64,000 bases of DNA from an uncultured Ilyobacter sp. (GTDB lineage Bacteria; Fusobacteriota; Fusobacteriia; Fusobacteriales; Fusobacteriaceae): positions 1,054,001 to 1,118,000 of the forward strand of contig NZ_OY764059.1 of the NCBI RefSeq assembly GCF_963668085.1, in the 5' to 3' direction. Every line of letters starts with the position of its first letter. Positions within the stretch are counted from its first letter, which is position 1. Below the pieces are notes generated by a model. That model saw only the letters and a program-made list of their open reading frames with translations. It ran no database searches and was not told where the DNA came from. The position numbers were made by a program, and so were the translations under genes. Below, piece by piece: positions 1-9,065 of the stretch.

Positions 1-2
1 TT

Positions 3-2585
3 ATTGATGAGTTTTCACCTGATTATATAGGAGCTGCCTTTGATGTCAAGAGGTCGACTCTTAAAAGGAGTGAAAAATATAAAGAATATAAATCTGCCAG
101 AAAGCCTATACCTGAAGATCTAATGACGCAAATCCCCAGGATAGAGAATCTTTTAGACTGCTTTGGAATAGAAAAATTTAAAATAGATGGTCACGAGGCC
201 GATGATGTTATAGGAGCACTAGCCAAGAAGTTATCTGCAGACGGCATAGAAGTCTTTATAATAACAGGTGATAAAGACCTCTCACAGCTTGTTGACGACA
301 ATATAAACATAGCTCTTTTAGGAAAGGGAGAGGGGAAAGAGAGATTTAAAATACTTCGAACTGAAGAAGATGTAGTAGAACAGTTGGGAGTTAAGCCTAT
401 TGATATACCTGATTTATTTGGACTCATAGGAGATGCCAGTGACGGGATTCCAGGAGTTCGTAAAATAGGGTCTAAAAAAGCCTTGGTAATGCTACAAAAG
501 TATGAGAATTTAGAGGGAATCTATGATAATCTTGATGAACTGTCTGATCTTCCTGGGATAGGAAAGGGCCTTGTGAAGAATATAGAGGAGGACCGAGATC
601 TTGCATTTCTAAGCAGAGATTTAGCCACAATAGATTTAGATATCCCTGTGGAATACGACCCTCATAAACTTCAGCATGGTATAGAAGAGAGTAAACTTTA
701 TGAGCTCTTTAAAGAGCTGGAATTTAAGGGTCTTATAAAAAAATTGAATCTAAAAAATCAAGAGTCTGTCAAAGAAGCTGCAGAAGAAAAAAATGAGAAG
801 TCTTCACAGGATAATAAGCAGATGAGTCTTTTCGGTGGGAAAGTTGCAGAAGAGGTAGCTGTTGACAGGGAAAACAAGATAATTACCAGTGAAGAGATGT
901 TTGAAGAGATGTTAGAAAAGGCAAAGGCCGAAAAAACCGCATCCGTTTTATACGGGACATGCGGGATGTCTCTTACTTTAAAAACTGCCAATTACTATAT
1001 ACCTGTGAGTCACCAGTATATAGGGGCTAAGAATATAGACAGAGAACTTTTAGAAAGACTCTTATCTTCTGATATAGAGTTTGTTTCATATAAATTTAAA
1101 GATATCCTAAATGATGGATACGAGATAAAAAACATTCATTTTGATGTCATGATAGCCTTTTTTCTCCTGACTGCCCAGACGAAGGAAAGTATAGAGGTGG
1201 TTCTTCATAATGAAACTGGAGAGGATTTTCCAGTTTACAAGGAAATTTTTGGAAAAGAAGTTCCATCAAAACTTCCAATAGAAGAATATGGAGAGTTTAT
1301 GATGAAAAGAAGTGAGTCTCTTTATGATGTATATAAAGATTTGAAAAATAAAATAGAAGAAGAAGAGATGCACGATCTTTTTTACAATGTAGAGATGAAG
1401 CTTATTTTAATTCTCGCTAAAATGGAGCAAGAGGGGATAGCCATAGACCCCGAATATTTTAGAAAATACAGCTTAGAACTGACTGATAAACTCCTAGAGT
1501 TGAAAGAAAATATATTTAAAATATCAGAAGAAGAATTTAACCTTAATTCTCCTAAACAACTGGCCGATATATTATTTATGAAACTCAACATAGAGCCTGT
1601 CAGTAAGACTAAAACAGGTTTTTCTACAAATGTAGATGTACTTGAGACACTGAGAGACAGAGGTGAGAAGATAGCAGAATACATCCTTGACTACAGGAAG
1701 CTCACAAAACTTCAGAGTACCTATGTAGACGCTCTTCCAAAGTTAGCAGATGAAAAAAACAGGCTTCATACAACCTTTAATCAGACAGGTGCAGCCACAG
1801 GAAGACTCTCATCTTCTAACCCAAATCTTCAAAATATACCTGTAAAAAGTGACGAGGGAATAAAAATAAGACGTGGTTTTGTGTCTGATAAGGGAAATAC
1901 CCTTTTGGCCATAGATTACTCTCAGATAGAACTAAGAGTACTGGCAGAGCTGTCAGGAGATGAGACCCTTATAAAGGCTTACTCAGACGGATTGGATCTT
2001 CATGATCTTACGGCAAAAAAAATATTTGATATAAGCACAGATGTCACAAGAAGCCAAAGAACCATGGCAAAAATAGTGAACTTTAGCATTATTTACGGAA
2101 AAACTCCCTTTGGACTTTCTAAAGAATTGGGAATAAGTCAAAAAGATGCAAAAGAATATATAAAAAGATATTTTGCCCAATATCCTAGAGTCAAAGAGCT
2201 TGAAGAGAAAATTATAAAAAACGCAGAGGAAACCGGTTATGTAAAAACTTATTTTGGACGGAAAAGAGAAGTAAACGGGATCACGTCAAAAAATGGTAAC
2301 ATAAAAAAACAGGCTGACAGAATGGCTGTAAATACTGTTATTCAGGGAACGGCAGCGGATATTCTAAAAAAAGTAATGATAGAAATAGATAAAAAGATAG
2401 GAAATAAAAAAGATATAAAAATGAATCTTCAGGTTCACGATGAACTTATTTTTGAAGTTAAAGACGAGAGTGTAAAAAAATATGCAGATCTAATAAAGGA
2501 TCTAATGGAGAACAGCATAAAATTTAAAAATGTAAAACTAGAGGCAAATGTTGCTCAGGGAAAAAACTGGGCAGAGGCTAAATAA
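3..2585 (+). CDS. polA: DNA polymerase I, 5' end outside the window
   Basis: Repair and Okazaki-fragment polymerase. The reading frame is open from base 3, so about the first 50 residues lie outside; 860 residues are visible. Order: 5' nuclease domain (visible residues 1 to about 270), a degenerate 3'-5' exonuclease-like domain (about 300-470), and a family A polymerase domain with motif A LLAIDYSQIELR, motif B RTMAKIVNFSIIYGK and motif C QVHDELIFEV. The proofreading domain lacks the usual D-x-E metal ligands (the equivalent stretch reads TASVLYGTCG), so proofreading is probably absent, as in Bacillus and Thermus enzymes. whiA follows after 12 bases. Confidence 0.97.
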   Translation: MDEFSPDYIGAAFDVKRSTLKRSEKYKEYKSARKPIPEDLMTQIPRIENLLDCFGIEKFKIDGHEADDVIGALAKKLSADGIEVFIITGDKDLSQLVDDNINIALLGKGEGKERFKILRTEEDVVEQLGVKPIDIPDLFGLIGDASDGIPGVRKIGSKKALVMLQKYENLEGIYDNLDELSDLPGIGKGLVKNIEEDRDLAFLSRDLATIDLDIPVEYDPHKLQHGIEESKLYELFKELEFKGLIKKLNLKNQESVKEAAEEKNEKSSQDNKQMSLFGGKVAEEVAVDRENKIITSEEMFEEMLEKAKAEKTASVLYGTCGMSLTLKTANYYIPVSHQYIGAKNIDRELLERLLSSDIEFVSYKFKDILNDGYEIKNIHFDVMIAFFLLTAQTKESIEVVLHNETGEDFPVYKEIFGKEVPSKLPIEEYGEFMMKRSESLYDVYKDLKNKIEEEEMHDLFYNVEMKLILILAKMEQEGIAIDPEYFRKYSLELTDKLLELKENIFKISEEEFNLNSPKQLADILFMKLNIEPVSKTKTGFSTNVDVLETLRDRGEKIAEYILDYRKLTKLQSTYVDALPKLADEKNRLHTTFNQTGAATGRLSSSNPNLQNIPVKSDEGIKIRRGFVSDKGNTLLAIDYSQIELRVLAELSGDETLIKAYSDGLDLHDLTAKKIFDISTDVTRSQRTMAKIVNFSIIYGKTPFGLSKELGISQKDAKEYIKRYFAQYPRVKELEEKIIKNAEETGYVKTYFGRKREVNGITSKNGNIKKQADRMAVNTVIQGTAADILKKVMIEIDKKIGNKKDIKMNLQVHDELIFEVKDESVKKYADLIKDLMENSIKFKNVKLEANVAQGKNWAEAK

Positions 2586-2597
2586 AGGGGTGGGGAG

Positions 2598-3512
2598 ATG
2601 TCATATACTCACATGGTAAAAGAGGAGGTTCTAAAAAAAGAGATAAATTCTCCTTTGGAAAAATTTTTGGAGATATACTCTTTTTTAAAAGGTAAAAATT
2701 CAATTCTAGAAGACAGAATAGAGATAAAACTTGAGAATAGAGAGATAGCAGAAAGAGTCTATGAATTTTTAAAAGAGATTACTCAGATGAAGATTTTTAT
2801 AAAGTATTCTGTGAGTAGAAGACTAGGAGAGCATAATGTTTATACTATAACCCTTCCGAAACAAAAGGGCTATGCTGATTTTATAAATAAACTCAACAGA
2901 TATGACGATATCGAGCTTGCTGCCTATGATGAGAAATTCAAGGGTTTTTTAAGAGGTCTTTTTTTGAGCTGTGGATACATAAAATCTCCTGATAAAGAGT
3001 ATGCAATGGATTTTTTTATCGACAGTGAAAAAATTGGAGAAAAACTCTATAGAACTTTGAAAAAGAAGGATAAAAGAGTTTTTAAAACTAAAAAAAGAAA
3101 TAAGTCTCTTATATACCTACGAAATTCTGAAGACATCATGGACATCATGGTGAACGTAGGAGCTATTACACAGTTTTTCAAATATGAAGAAGTAACTATG
3201 ATGAGAGATCTAAAAAACAAAACCATTAGAGAGATCAACTGGGAAGTAGCCAATGAAACTAAGACTCTAGATACTGGAAAAAAACAGATAAAAATGATAA
3301 AATACATTGGTAAGAAAATCGGACTCAATAATCTGACTGGAGTCTTGGAAGAGGTGGCTTTTTTGAGGCTTCAAAATCCCGAAAGCTCTCTGTCAGAACT
3401 TGCAGATATGGTAGGGATATCCAAATCTGGCATCAGAAACAGATTTCGTAGAATAGAACAAGTTTACAATGAACTGATAGAAAAAGAAAAAACTGGAGAA
3501 AAACAAGAGTGA
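2598..3512 (+). CDS. whiA: WhiA-type DNA-binding protein
   Basis: 304 residues, usual WhiA length. The N-terminal part resembles the degenerate LAGLIDADG-like domain (GFLRGLFLSCGYI near residue 115); the C-terminus carries the conserved helix-turn-helix (SELADMVGISKSGIRNRFRR). WhiA is a sporulation regulator in Streptomyces and affects division and chromosome segregation in non-sporulating Gram-positives. The start follows GGGGTGGGGAG. It sits between polA and ribF in a tightly packed run, so it is probably co-transcribed. Its role here is inferred from the family. Confidence 0.93.
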   Translation: MSYTHMVKEEVLKKEINSPLEKFLEIYSFLKGKNSILEDRIEIKLENREIAERVYEFLKEITQMKIFIKYSVSRRLGEHNVYTITLPKQKGYADFINKLNRYDDIELAAYDEKFKGFLRGLFLSCGYIKSPDKEYAMDFFIDSEKIGEKLYRTLKKKDKRVFKTKKRNKSLIYLRNSEDIMDIMVNVGAITQFFKYEEVTMMRDLKNKTIREINWEVANETKTLDTGKKQIKMIKYIGKKIGLNNLTGVLEEVAFLRLQNPESSLSELADMVGISKSGIRNRFRRIEQVYNELIEKEKTGEKQE

Positions 3513-3518
3513 GGGGCT

Positions 3519-4460
3519 ATGAAAATAATAGAGAATATATTTACAACAGAGGAAAAGTTCCCAAATACATATGTGGCTATAGGATCTTTTGACGGTATAC
3601 ATTCTGGACATAAAGAGGTTATATGTTCTGCAGTCAAAAGAGCAAAAGAAAAGAACGGCAAGTCGGTAGTATTTACCTTTGCCAATCATCCTATGGAGGT
3701 TGTGGATAAAAGCAGGGTTCCTAAGCTGATAAACTCAAAAGAAGAAAAAATTCATATTTTAGAAGATATGGGAGTTGACTATGTAGTTTTTCAACCCTTT
3801 GACGACGAGTTTTCCGCAATAGCTCCCTTTGATTTTGTAGAGGATGTACTAAAGAAAAAATTGAGTGCAAAGGAGATTTTTGTGGGATTCAACTTTTCTT
3901 TTGGTGAAGGGGGAGTGGCTAAGACCGATGACCTCATAGAACTAGGCAAGGCTGTTAATATAAAGGTGAACAAGATACCACCTGTAAAGATAGATGACCG
4001 TGTAATTAGCTCTACTCTTATAAGAAAGCTTATTTCAAAGGGTGATCTAGACAGAGTGAAGGAATATCTAGGATATCCGGTTTTTATAATAGGAGAAGTA
4101 ATTCACGGCAAAAAATACGGAAGAAAAATGGGGTTTCCCACAGCAAATTTGAGTATACTAAATAAGGTATATCCGCCTTTTGGGATATACGGAGCCACCG
4201 TTAGAATAGAGGGAGACGAAAAAGAGCACGATGCTGTGGTGAATATAGGAAGGAACCCTACCTTAAAGCCTGGAGAGCAGAGTATAGAGGTACATATTCT
4301 TGACTTTGATGAATATATTTATGGAAAAAAGCTTTATGTAAAACTTGTAAAGTTTCTTAGAGAGGAAAAAAGATTTTCATCTATGGATGAGTTGAAAAAA
4401 GTTATAAGAAATGATGTCATAACGTGGAAAAGTTATTTGGAAGAGGGAACTTATGAATGA
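3519..4460 (+). CDS. ribF: Bifunctional riboflavin kinase / FMN adenylyltransferase
   Basis: Makes FMN and then FAD from riboflavin. 313 residues, normal length. The N-terminal adenylyltransferase domain shows GSFDGIHSGHKEVI (about residues 22-35, nucleotidyltransferase HxGH site); the C-terminal kinase domain shows KKYGRKMGFPTANLSI near residue 197. Six bases separate it from whiA and its last 8 bases overlap scpA, indicating translational coupling. No FMN riboswitch is visible, as expected inside an operon. Confidence 0.96.
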   Translation: MKIIENIFTTEEKFPNTYVAIGSFDGIHSGHKEVICSAVKRAKEKNGKSVVFTFANHPMEVVDKSRVPKLINSKEEKIHILEDMGVDYVVFQPFDDEFSAIAPFDFVEDVLKKKLSAKEIFVGFNFSFGEGGVAKTDDLIELGKAVNIKVNKIPPVKIDDRVISSTLIRKLISKGDLDRVKEYLGYPVFIIGEVIHGKKYGRKMGFPTANLSILNKVYPPFGIYGATVRIEGDEKEHDAVVNIGRNPTLKPGEQSIEVHILDFDEYIYGKKLYVKLVKFLREEKRFSSMDELKKVIRNDVITWKSYLEEGTYE

Positions 4461-5130
4461 TGTAACTCTTAAGATTGATAATTTTGAGGGCCCGCTGGAT
4501 CTTTTGCTTCATCTGATTGATAAAAAAGAATTGGAGATAGCGAAGATAAGAATATCTCAACTTATAGACGAGTATCTTGGGTTTTTATCAAACCTAAAAA
4601 GAGAAAATTTGAGTATTAAAGTTGAGTTTTTAATAATAGCCAGTGAACTTCTCGAAATAAAGGCTCTTTCCATACTAAATATGAGAGAGAGAGAAAAACG
4701 TGAAGAGGAACTGGGAAAAAGACTTCAGGAATATAAATTTTATAAAGATATAACTGTTAAAATAAGAGAATTAGAAAATGAATTTAACATCCCCTATACC
4801 CGAGAAGAGGGGAAAATAATAAAAAAGACCCCTTCCCTAGAGTACGACCTGAGCAGACTTTCTATAATGGATATATTCAGGGCCTATAGTAGTTACCTTG
4901 AAGAAGATGTAAAAGAGACTCTAGAGATAAACACAGAGCAAAAATATTACCTTCAAGAAGAGATGAAAAAAATAAAAGAGTTTTCTTCTGAAGAGAAAGT
5001 TAATTTAAAAAGGATCTTTGAAAAGTCGGAAAATCGCGTACATCTTGTATACATACTTCTTGCAATTTTAGAATTATACAAAGAAAATTTAATAGAAATA
5101 GAAGGGGAAACCCTGAAAGTACTTAAATAA
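4453..5130 (+). CDS. scpA: Segregation and condensation protein A (kleisin)
   Basis: 225 residues. Begins with the diagnostic ScpA stretch FEGPLDLLLHLIDKKELEI, which binds the SMC neck; the C-terminal winged-helix part (VYILLAILELYKE) binds the SMC cap. It bridges SMC and ScpB in chromosome condensation. The start overlaps ribF. No scpB is adjacent: the transcript meets a terminator right after the stop codon. It belongs to the polA-whiA-ribF-scpA run. Confidence 0.95.
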   Translation: MNDVTLKIDNFEGPLDLLLHLIDKKELEIAKIRISQLIDEYLGFLSNLKRENLSIKVEFLIIASELLEIKALSILNMREREKREEELGKRLQEYKFYKDITVKIRELENEFNIPYTREEGKIIKKTPSLEYDLSRLSIMDIFRAYSSYLEEDVKETLEINTEQKYYLQEEMKKIKEFSSEEKVNLKRIFEKSENRVHLVYILLAILELYKENLIEIEGETLKVLK

Positions 5131-5155
5131 GTGGCAAGGTTCTTGTCACTTTTTC
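5129..5155 (+). terminator. Intrinsic terminator after scpA
   Basis: Ten-pair stem (AAGTGGCAAG with CTTGTCACTT, one G-T pair), loop GTT, then a T run. It ends the polA-scpA transcript and makes an ATG at 5157, immediately behind it, an unlikely murJ start. Confidence 0.85.
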
Positions 5156-5186
5156 TATGATTACTATAAAAGACGACGGTGATGAA

Positions 5187-6647
5187 ATGTTTAGAAGTGG
5201 AATATTGGTAATGATAATAACTATGGCGAGTAGAATTTTAGGACTGATCAGAACGGCGCTGATAGCCTATTATTTTGGAGCCAGTAAATTTACAGATGCT
5301 TATTTTAGTGCCTTTAAAATAAGTAATTTATTCAGACAACTTCTAGGCGAGGGGGCCTTGGGAACGGTTTTTATACCTGTTTATAATGAAAGAGTGGCCA
5401 AGCACGGAGAAGAGTCTGGAAAACAGCTTATTTTTTCCATATTAAATCTTCTATTTATAGGTACATCGATTATCACCCTGTGTATGATAGTCTTTTCCAA
5501 TCAGATCATAGATATTATAGTAATGGGATATCCTTTAGAAACAAAGGTTATCGCATCTAGACTTCTAAAAATAATGGCTGTTTATCTTGTATTCATAGGA
5601 ATGTCTGGAATGATATGTGCCGTTTTAAATAACTTTAAACAGTTTGCAGTACCTGCTGCAACTTCCCTTCTCTTTAACATTGCCATAATTATGTCTGCAG
5701 TATTCTGGGGAAAATCACTGGGAATAGACGCCCTTGCAGCAGGGGTTGTTGTAGGTGGTATGCTTCAACTGTTTATAGTCTTGCCTAGCTTTCTCAAAAT
5801 TGTAAAAAAATATGAATTTACCATAGATCTACAAGATTCTTCACTGAAAAGAGTTTTTTATCTTATTCTGCCGATGCTTCTAGGGATATTTGCAAAACAG
5901 ATAAACAGCGTAGTGGATCAATTTTTTGCATCTTATCTAAAATCTGGGGGAGTAACAGCCCTAGAAAATGCAACAAGACTGTACAATCTGCCCTTAGGAG
6001 TCTTTGGAATATCCATTGCTACAGTTATCTACCCAAGCATGTCAAGAGCCATAGAGAGAAAGGCATTTGATGAGGTGAAAGAGAGGCTAGGAAAAGGATT
6101 AAATGTTCTTTTATTTCTCATAATACCGTCTATGGCAGTACTTACCATATATTCAAAAGATGTTATATCTCTTGTATTTTCATACGGTAAATATGGAGAA
6201 AACGCAGTGACTATTACCTCCCAATCATTATTTTACTACTCAATTGGGCTTTATTTTTATACTGCTATACATCTTCTGAGCAGGGCTTTTTACGGGATGA
6301 AAAATACAAAAGATCCGGTGAAGTTTTCCATTTGTTCTATAATACTCAATATAATTTTCAATGCCCTTCTTATACAAAAGCTTCAGCACAGGGGGCTTGC
6401 TCTTGCCACATCTATTGCCGCAGGAGTGAATTTTTTTCTGCTGGTGTATTATTTTAACAAGAAATATATTGGAATTGATCTTAAAAAATTAAGGGGATTT
6501 TTGGTGAAAATTTTAGCTTCTACTGTAATAGCTATTTTGGCAAGTTATTTTGTAGATATTATTTTGATAAAACTAGCGGTTTTTTCTCTTGTTTATCTCG
6601 CTCCCTGGGCAATACCACTTAAGAGGAGGGGAATAGATGTATTCTAA
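5187..6647 (+). CDS. murJ: Lipid II flippase MurJ
   Basis: Polytopic inner-membrane flippase of the MOP superfamily that moves lipid II outward for peptidoglycan synthesis. About 486 residues with 13-14 predicted membrane segments and the family N-terminus MFRSGILVMIITMASRILGL. An in-frame ATG at 5157 lies directly against the scpA terminator; the ATG at 5187, with GGTGAT just upstream, fits the family start better. The last 11 bases overlap the methyltransferase gene. Confidence 0.93.
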   Translation: MFRSGILVMIITMASRILGLIRTALIAYYFGASKFTDAYFSAFKISNLFRQLLGEGALGTVFIPVYNERVAKHGEESGKQLIFSILNLLFIGTSIITLCMIVFSNQIIDIIVMGYPLETKVIASRLLKIMAVYLVFIGMSGMICAVLNNFKQFAVPAATSLLFNIAIIMSAVFWGKSLGIDALAAGVVVGGMLQLFIVLPSFLKIVKKYEFTIDLQDSSLKRVFYLILPMLLGIFAKQINSVVDQFFASYLKSGGVTALENATRLYNLPLGVFGISIATVIYPSMSRAIERKAFDEVKERLGKGLNVLLFLIIPSMAVLTIYSKDVISLVFSYGKYGENAVTITSQSLFYYSIGLYFYTAIHLLSRAFYGMKNTKDPVKFSICSIILNIIFNALLIQKLQHRGLALATSIAAGVNFFLLVYYFNKKYIGIDLKKLRGFLVKILASTVIAILASYFVDIILIKLAVFSLVYLAPWAIPLKRRGIDVF

Positions 6648-8172
6648 TGAACTCTCTACAACAACAAATTATAAGGTTTATACCCCAAAAGAGATAGCAG
6701 ATGAAATGGCAGAGAAGTCTCTTGAATTTTATTTTGAGGGAGAGTACACAAAAGAAAAAATAAATGAACTAAGAATTGCAGATATATCCTGTGGGACAGG
6801 GAATTTACTCTTAGCCGCCTTAGAAAAAGTATTGGAAATTTCAAAAAAAATATATGGAGAGTGTAAATATAATCCAAAATGGATAGAAGGATATGATATT
6901 GATATAGAGGCTTTAGAAAAATTTAGAGTACGGAGTCAAATATTATTAAAAAAATACGGTGTCACAGGAGAAATATCAACATTTTGCCAAAATTCTATAA
7001 TATATTCCAATGAAAAAAAATATAAAATAATACTTGGAAATCCTCCTTATTTTGGAGAAAAAAATAATAAAGAGATATTTCAGGAATTGAAAAAAAGTGA
7101 TTTTGGAAACAGATATTATGAGGGTAAAATGGATTACTTTTATTATTTTATTGAAAAGGGAATAGATCTTCTAGAAGATAGCGGGATATTATCTTATATA
7201 ACAACTAATTATTGGCTCAAAGCAGATCACGCCACTAAGTTACGAGAAAAGGTAAAAAATGAGACCAATTTTAAGTATGTAAATAACTATAATACTTCGG
7301 TTTTTAAAAATGCACCAGGGCAGCATAATTTTGTTTTTTCTCTCCAAAAGTCAAAAAAGAATGATGAATTTGAAGTTTTAGATGAAAATAAAAAATATGA
7401 TTCAAGAAATTCTCTTATTTACAACGGTGTTGGAAAAATAATATTGGCTTCACAAGAGGAACTGAAAAATCTAAAAAAAATATATAATAACCGAACTCAT
7501 GTACTTGGGGAACTCTTAAACATAAATCAGGGTATTGTCAGTGGATGTGACAGAGCCTTTGTATTTAGAGAGTATCAGGAAAATTATTCCGAATATTTGA
7601 AACCTTTTTATAAAAATAAAGATATTCACAAGTATATAGTAGAGGAACATAGTGAATTTTGGATACTCTACATGAATAAATATACCAAAGTCAATGAGAG
7701 TGTTTTGGATCATCTGGCAGTGTACAGAGAAAAACTGGAATCTAGAAGAGAGGCTAAAAATAAAAAGATAAACTGGTGGGAACTTCAATGGGCACGGGAC
7801 AGTAAAATTTTTGAGCAGCCAAAAATAGTTGGGCGTCAAAGAAGCAGAGATAATAAGTTTGCCTATACTGAAAAGGAATTTCACGGAAGTGCAGATATTT
7901 ATTATCTCACTAAAAAATCAGAAAAAGTAAATCTTTTATATATTTTAGGTTATTTGAACTCTAGTTCTTTTTACAGCTGGTTTAGATGTAACGGAAAAGT
8001 AAAGGGATACAATCTTGAATTGTATTCTACACCTCTGAAAGAAACCCCTATTTACTATCCAGATGATCAAGATAAAATCAATTACATAGAAAATTTGGTA
8101 AAAAAACAGATAGTAAATTATGATGAAGAAGTTCAGACTGAGATAGATGAATATTTTATAAATCCATATTAA
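6637..8172 (+). CDS. N6-adenine DNA methyltransferase, TaqI/Eco57I type
   Basis: 511 residues. SAM-binding motif DISCGTGNL near residue 49 and catalytic NPPY (ILGNPPYFGE) near residue 134 identify an amino-methyltransferase of gamma/TaqI type. The C-terminal half resembles a TaqI-like target-recognition domain (ending near PIYYPDD). No nuclease domain or neighbouring restriction gene is visible, so it looks like a solitary methylase. Its start lies inside the end of murJ, so it is translated from the murJ message. Epigenetic role versus former restriction partner cannot be decided. Confidence 0.88.
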   Translation: MYSNELSTTTNYKVYTPKEIADEMAEKSLEFYFEGEYTKEKINELRIADISCGTGNLLLAALEKVLEISKKIYGECKYNPKWIEGYDIDIEALEKFRVRSQILLKKYGVTGEISTFCQNSIIYSNEKKYKIILGNPPYFGEKNNKEIFQELKKSDFGNRYYEGKMDYFYYFIEKGIDLLEDSGILSYITTNYWLKADHATKLREKVKNETNFKYVNNYNTSVFKNAPGQHNFVFSLQKSKKNDEFEVLDENKKYDSRNSLIYNGVGKIILASQEELKNLKKIYNNRTHVLGELLNINQGIVSGCDRAFVFREYQENYSEYLKPFYKNKDIHKYIVEEHSEFWILYMNKYTKVNESVLDHLAVYREKLESRREAKNKKINWWELQWARDSKIFEQPKIVGRQRSRDNKFAYTEKEFHGSADIYYLTKKSEKVNLLYILGYLNSSSFYSWFRCNGKVKGYNLELYSTPLKETPIYYPDDQDKINYIENLVKKQIVNYDEEVQTEIDEYFINPY

Positions 8173-8197
8173 AAAGGGTGCCTCGGCACCCCTTTTA
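8172..8197 (+). terminator. Terminator between convergent genes
   Basis: GC-rich stem GGGTGC / GCACCC flanked by A and T runs, so it can act in both directions: for the methyltransferase (+) and the leftward gene at 8203. Confidence 0.88.
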
Positions 8198-8202
8198 ACA
8201 TT

Positions 8203-8484
8203 TTAGGATATTTTGACTCCCTTGATATCATCTAAGTCAAATTTTAATGAGAAGAAAATCTGAGATTTCTCGGAACATCCTCTTTCACTTGATTGCTTAA
8301 TATCGTCAATATCCATGTCTAGGATATCACCCTTTTCAAAACTTCTTAACTTGCAATTTCTACATTTTTCCAGTGCAGGGTTATAACAACCATAGCCTTC
8401 TAAAAGAAGATTATTTTTCTCAATAATATAAACAATTTTTGCTTCCCGATCGAAATCCCTTGGAAAATTGATGCTTAAAACCAT
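8203..8484 (-). CDS. Small unknown protein with a Cys pair
   Basis: 93 residues. The start at 8484 is chosen because AAGGAGGGACAA precedes the ATG; longer versions up to 8631 have no ribosome-binding site. It contains CYNPALEKCRNCKL, a possible metal-binding cluster, and a further Cys near the C-terminus. It resembles no family I can name. Cytoplasmic by composition. Confidence 0.6.
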   Translation of the reverse strand: MVLSINFPRDFDREAKIVYIIEKNNLLLEGYGCYNPALEKCRNCKLRSFEKGDILDMDIDDIKQSSERGCSEKSQIFFSLKFDLDDIKGVKIS

Positions 8485-8687
8485 TTGTCCCTCCTTATAA
8501 TAATAACCTAATGAGATATTACTCCATAAACTGAACTTTCCTTCATTTTTAATAACTTTTTTCATAATCTCGAACCAAGGGTAATCAAAATGCCTTTTGA
8601 AAAATAAGACACTTAAAGCAACGTGGGACATGAAAAGATCGATGTGAATAAGAGATGTAAAACTAATGGAGTATGGGCAAGGAAAGA

Positions 8688-8963
8688 CTAATATCTTTCA
8701 ATAATAATCGAGTAATAAGACTTTTTAGTCTCGCCTGTAACTATATCTAGTATCTCAGGCTCATGTTCTGTCACTTTAAAATTCAGGAGGTGTTCTTTGA
8801 TATCTTCAGCTTCGAAGATATGAGGCTCTAACTCGACTCTTTCATCACTTTGAAACCGTATGATAATTTCCTTGTTGTTCACCATACATCTTTTGGATTC
8901 TGGTTTTAATAACTCATATCCAAACTTTTTAAGTTGACTATTCAACTCATCTATTAAAGCCAT
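8688..8963 (-). CDS. Small unknown cytoplasmic protein
   Basis: 91 residues starting MALIDELNSQLKKFGYELL. GGAGG lies 8 bases before the ATG at 8963; a GTG nine bases earlier is less well placed. Mixed alpha/beta composition without signal peptide or recognisable motif. It may share a transcript with the gene at 8203, about 200 bases further on, but no functional link can be drawn. Confidence 0.65.
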   Translation of the reverse strand: MALIDELNSQLKKFGYELLKPESKRCMVNNKEIIIRFQSDERVELEPHIFEAEDIKEHLLNFKVTEHEPEILDIVTGETKKSYYSIIIERY

Positions 8964-9024
8964 GCTGAACACCTCCTTTTATATATTTTTTCTTCATAAA
9001 GATTAATTTTCCTTTAAAAAAATA

Positions 9025-9057
9025 AAAAACCTGTCTAAAAATATACAGGTTTTTTTA
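9025..9057 (-). terminator. Terminator of the MacAB/TolC-like operon
   Basis: Stem of ACCTGT / ACAGGT extended by A and T runs, just past the leftward permease stop codon. Confidence 0.8.
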
Positions 9058-9065
9058 TGATTAAA

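Noticed and set aside
8485..8631. 49-residue N-terminal extension of the small Cys protein
   Set aside because: No ribosome site near 8631 or 8565, whereas AAGGAGGG is placed ideally for the start at 8484.
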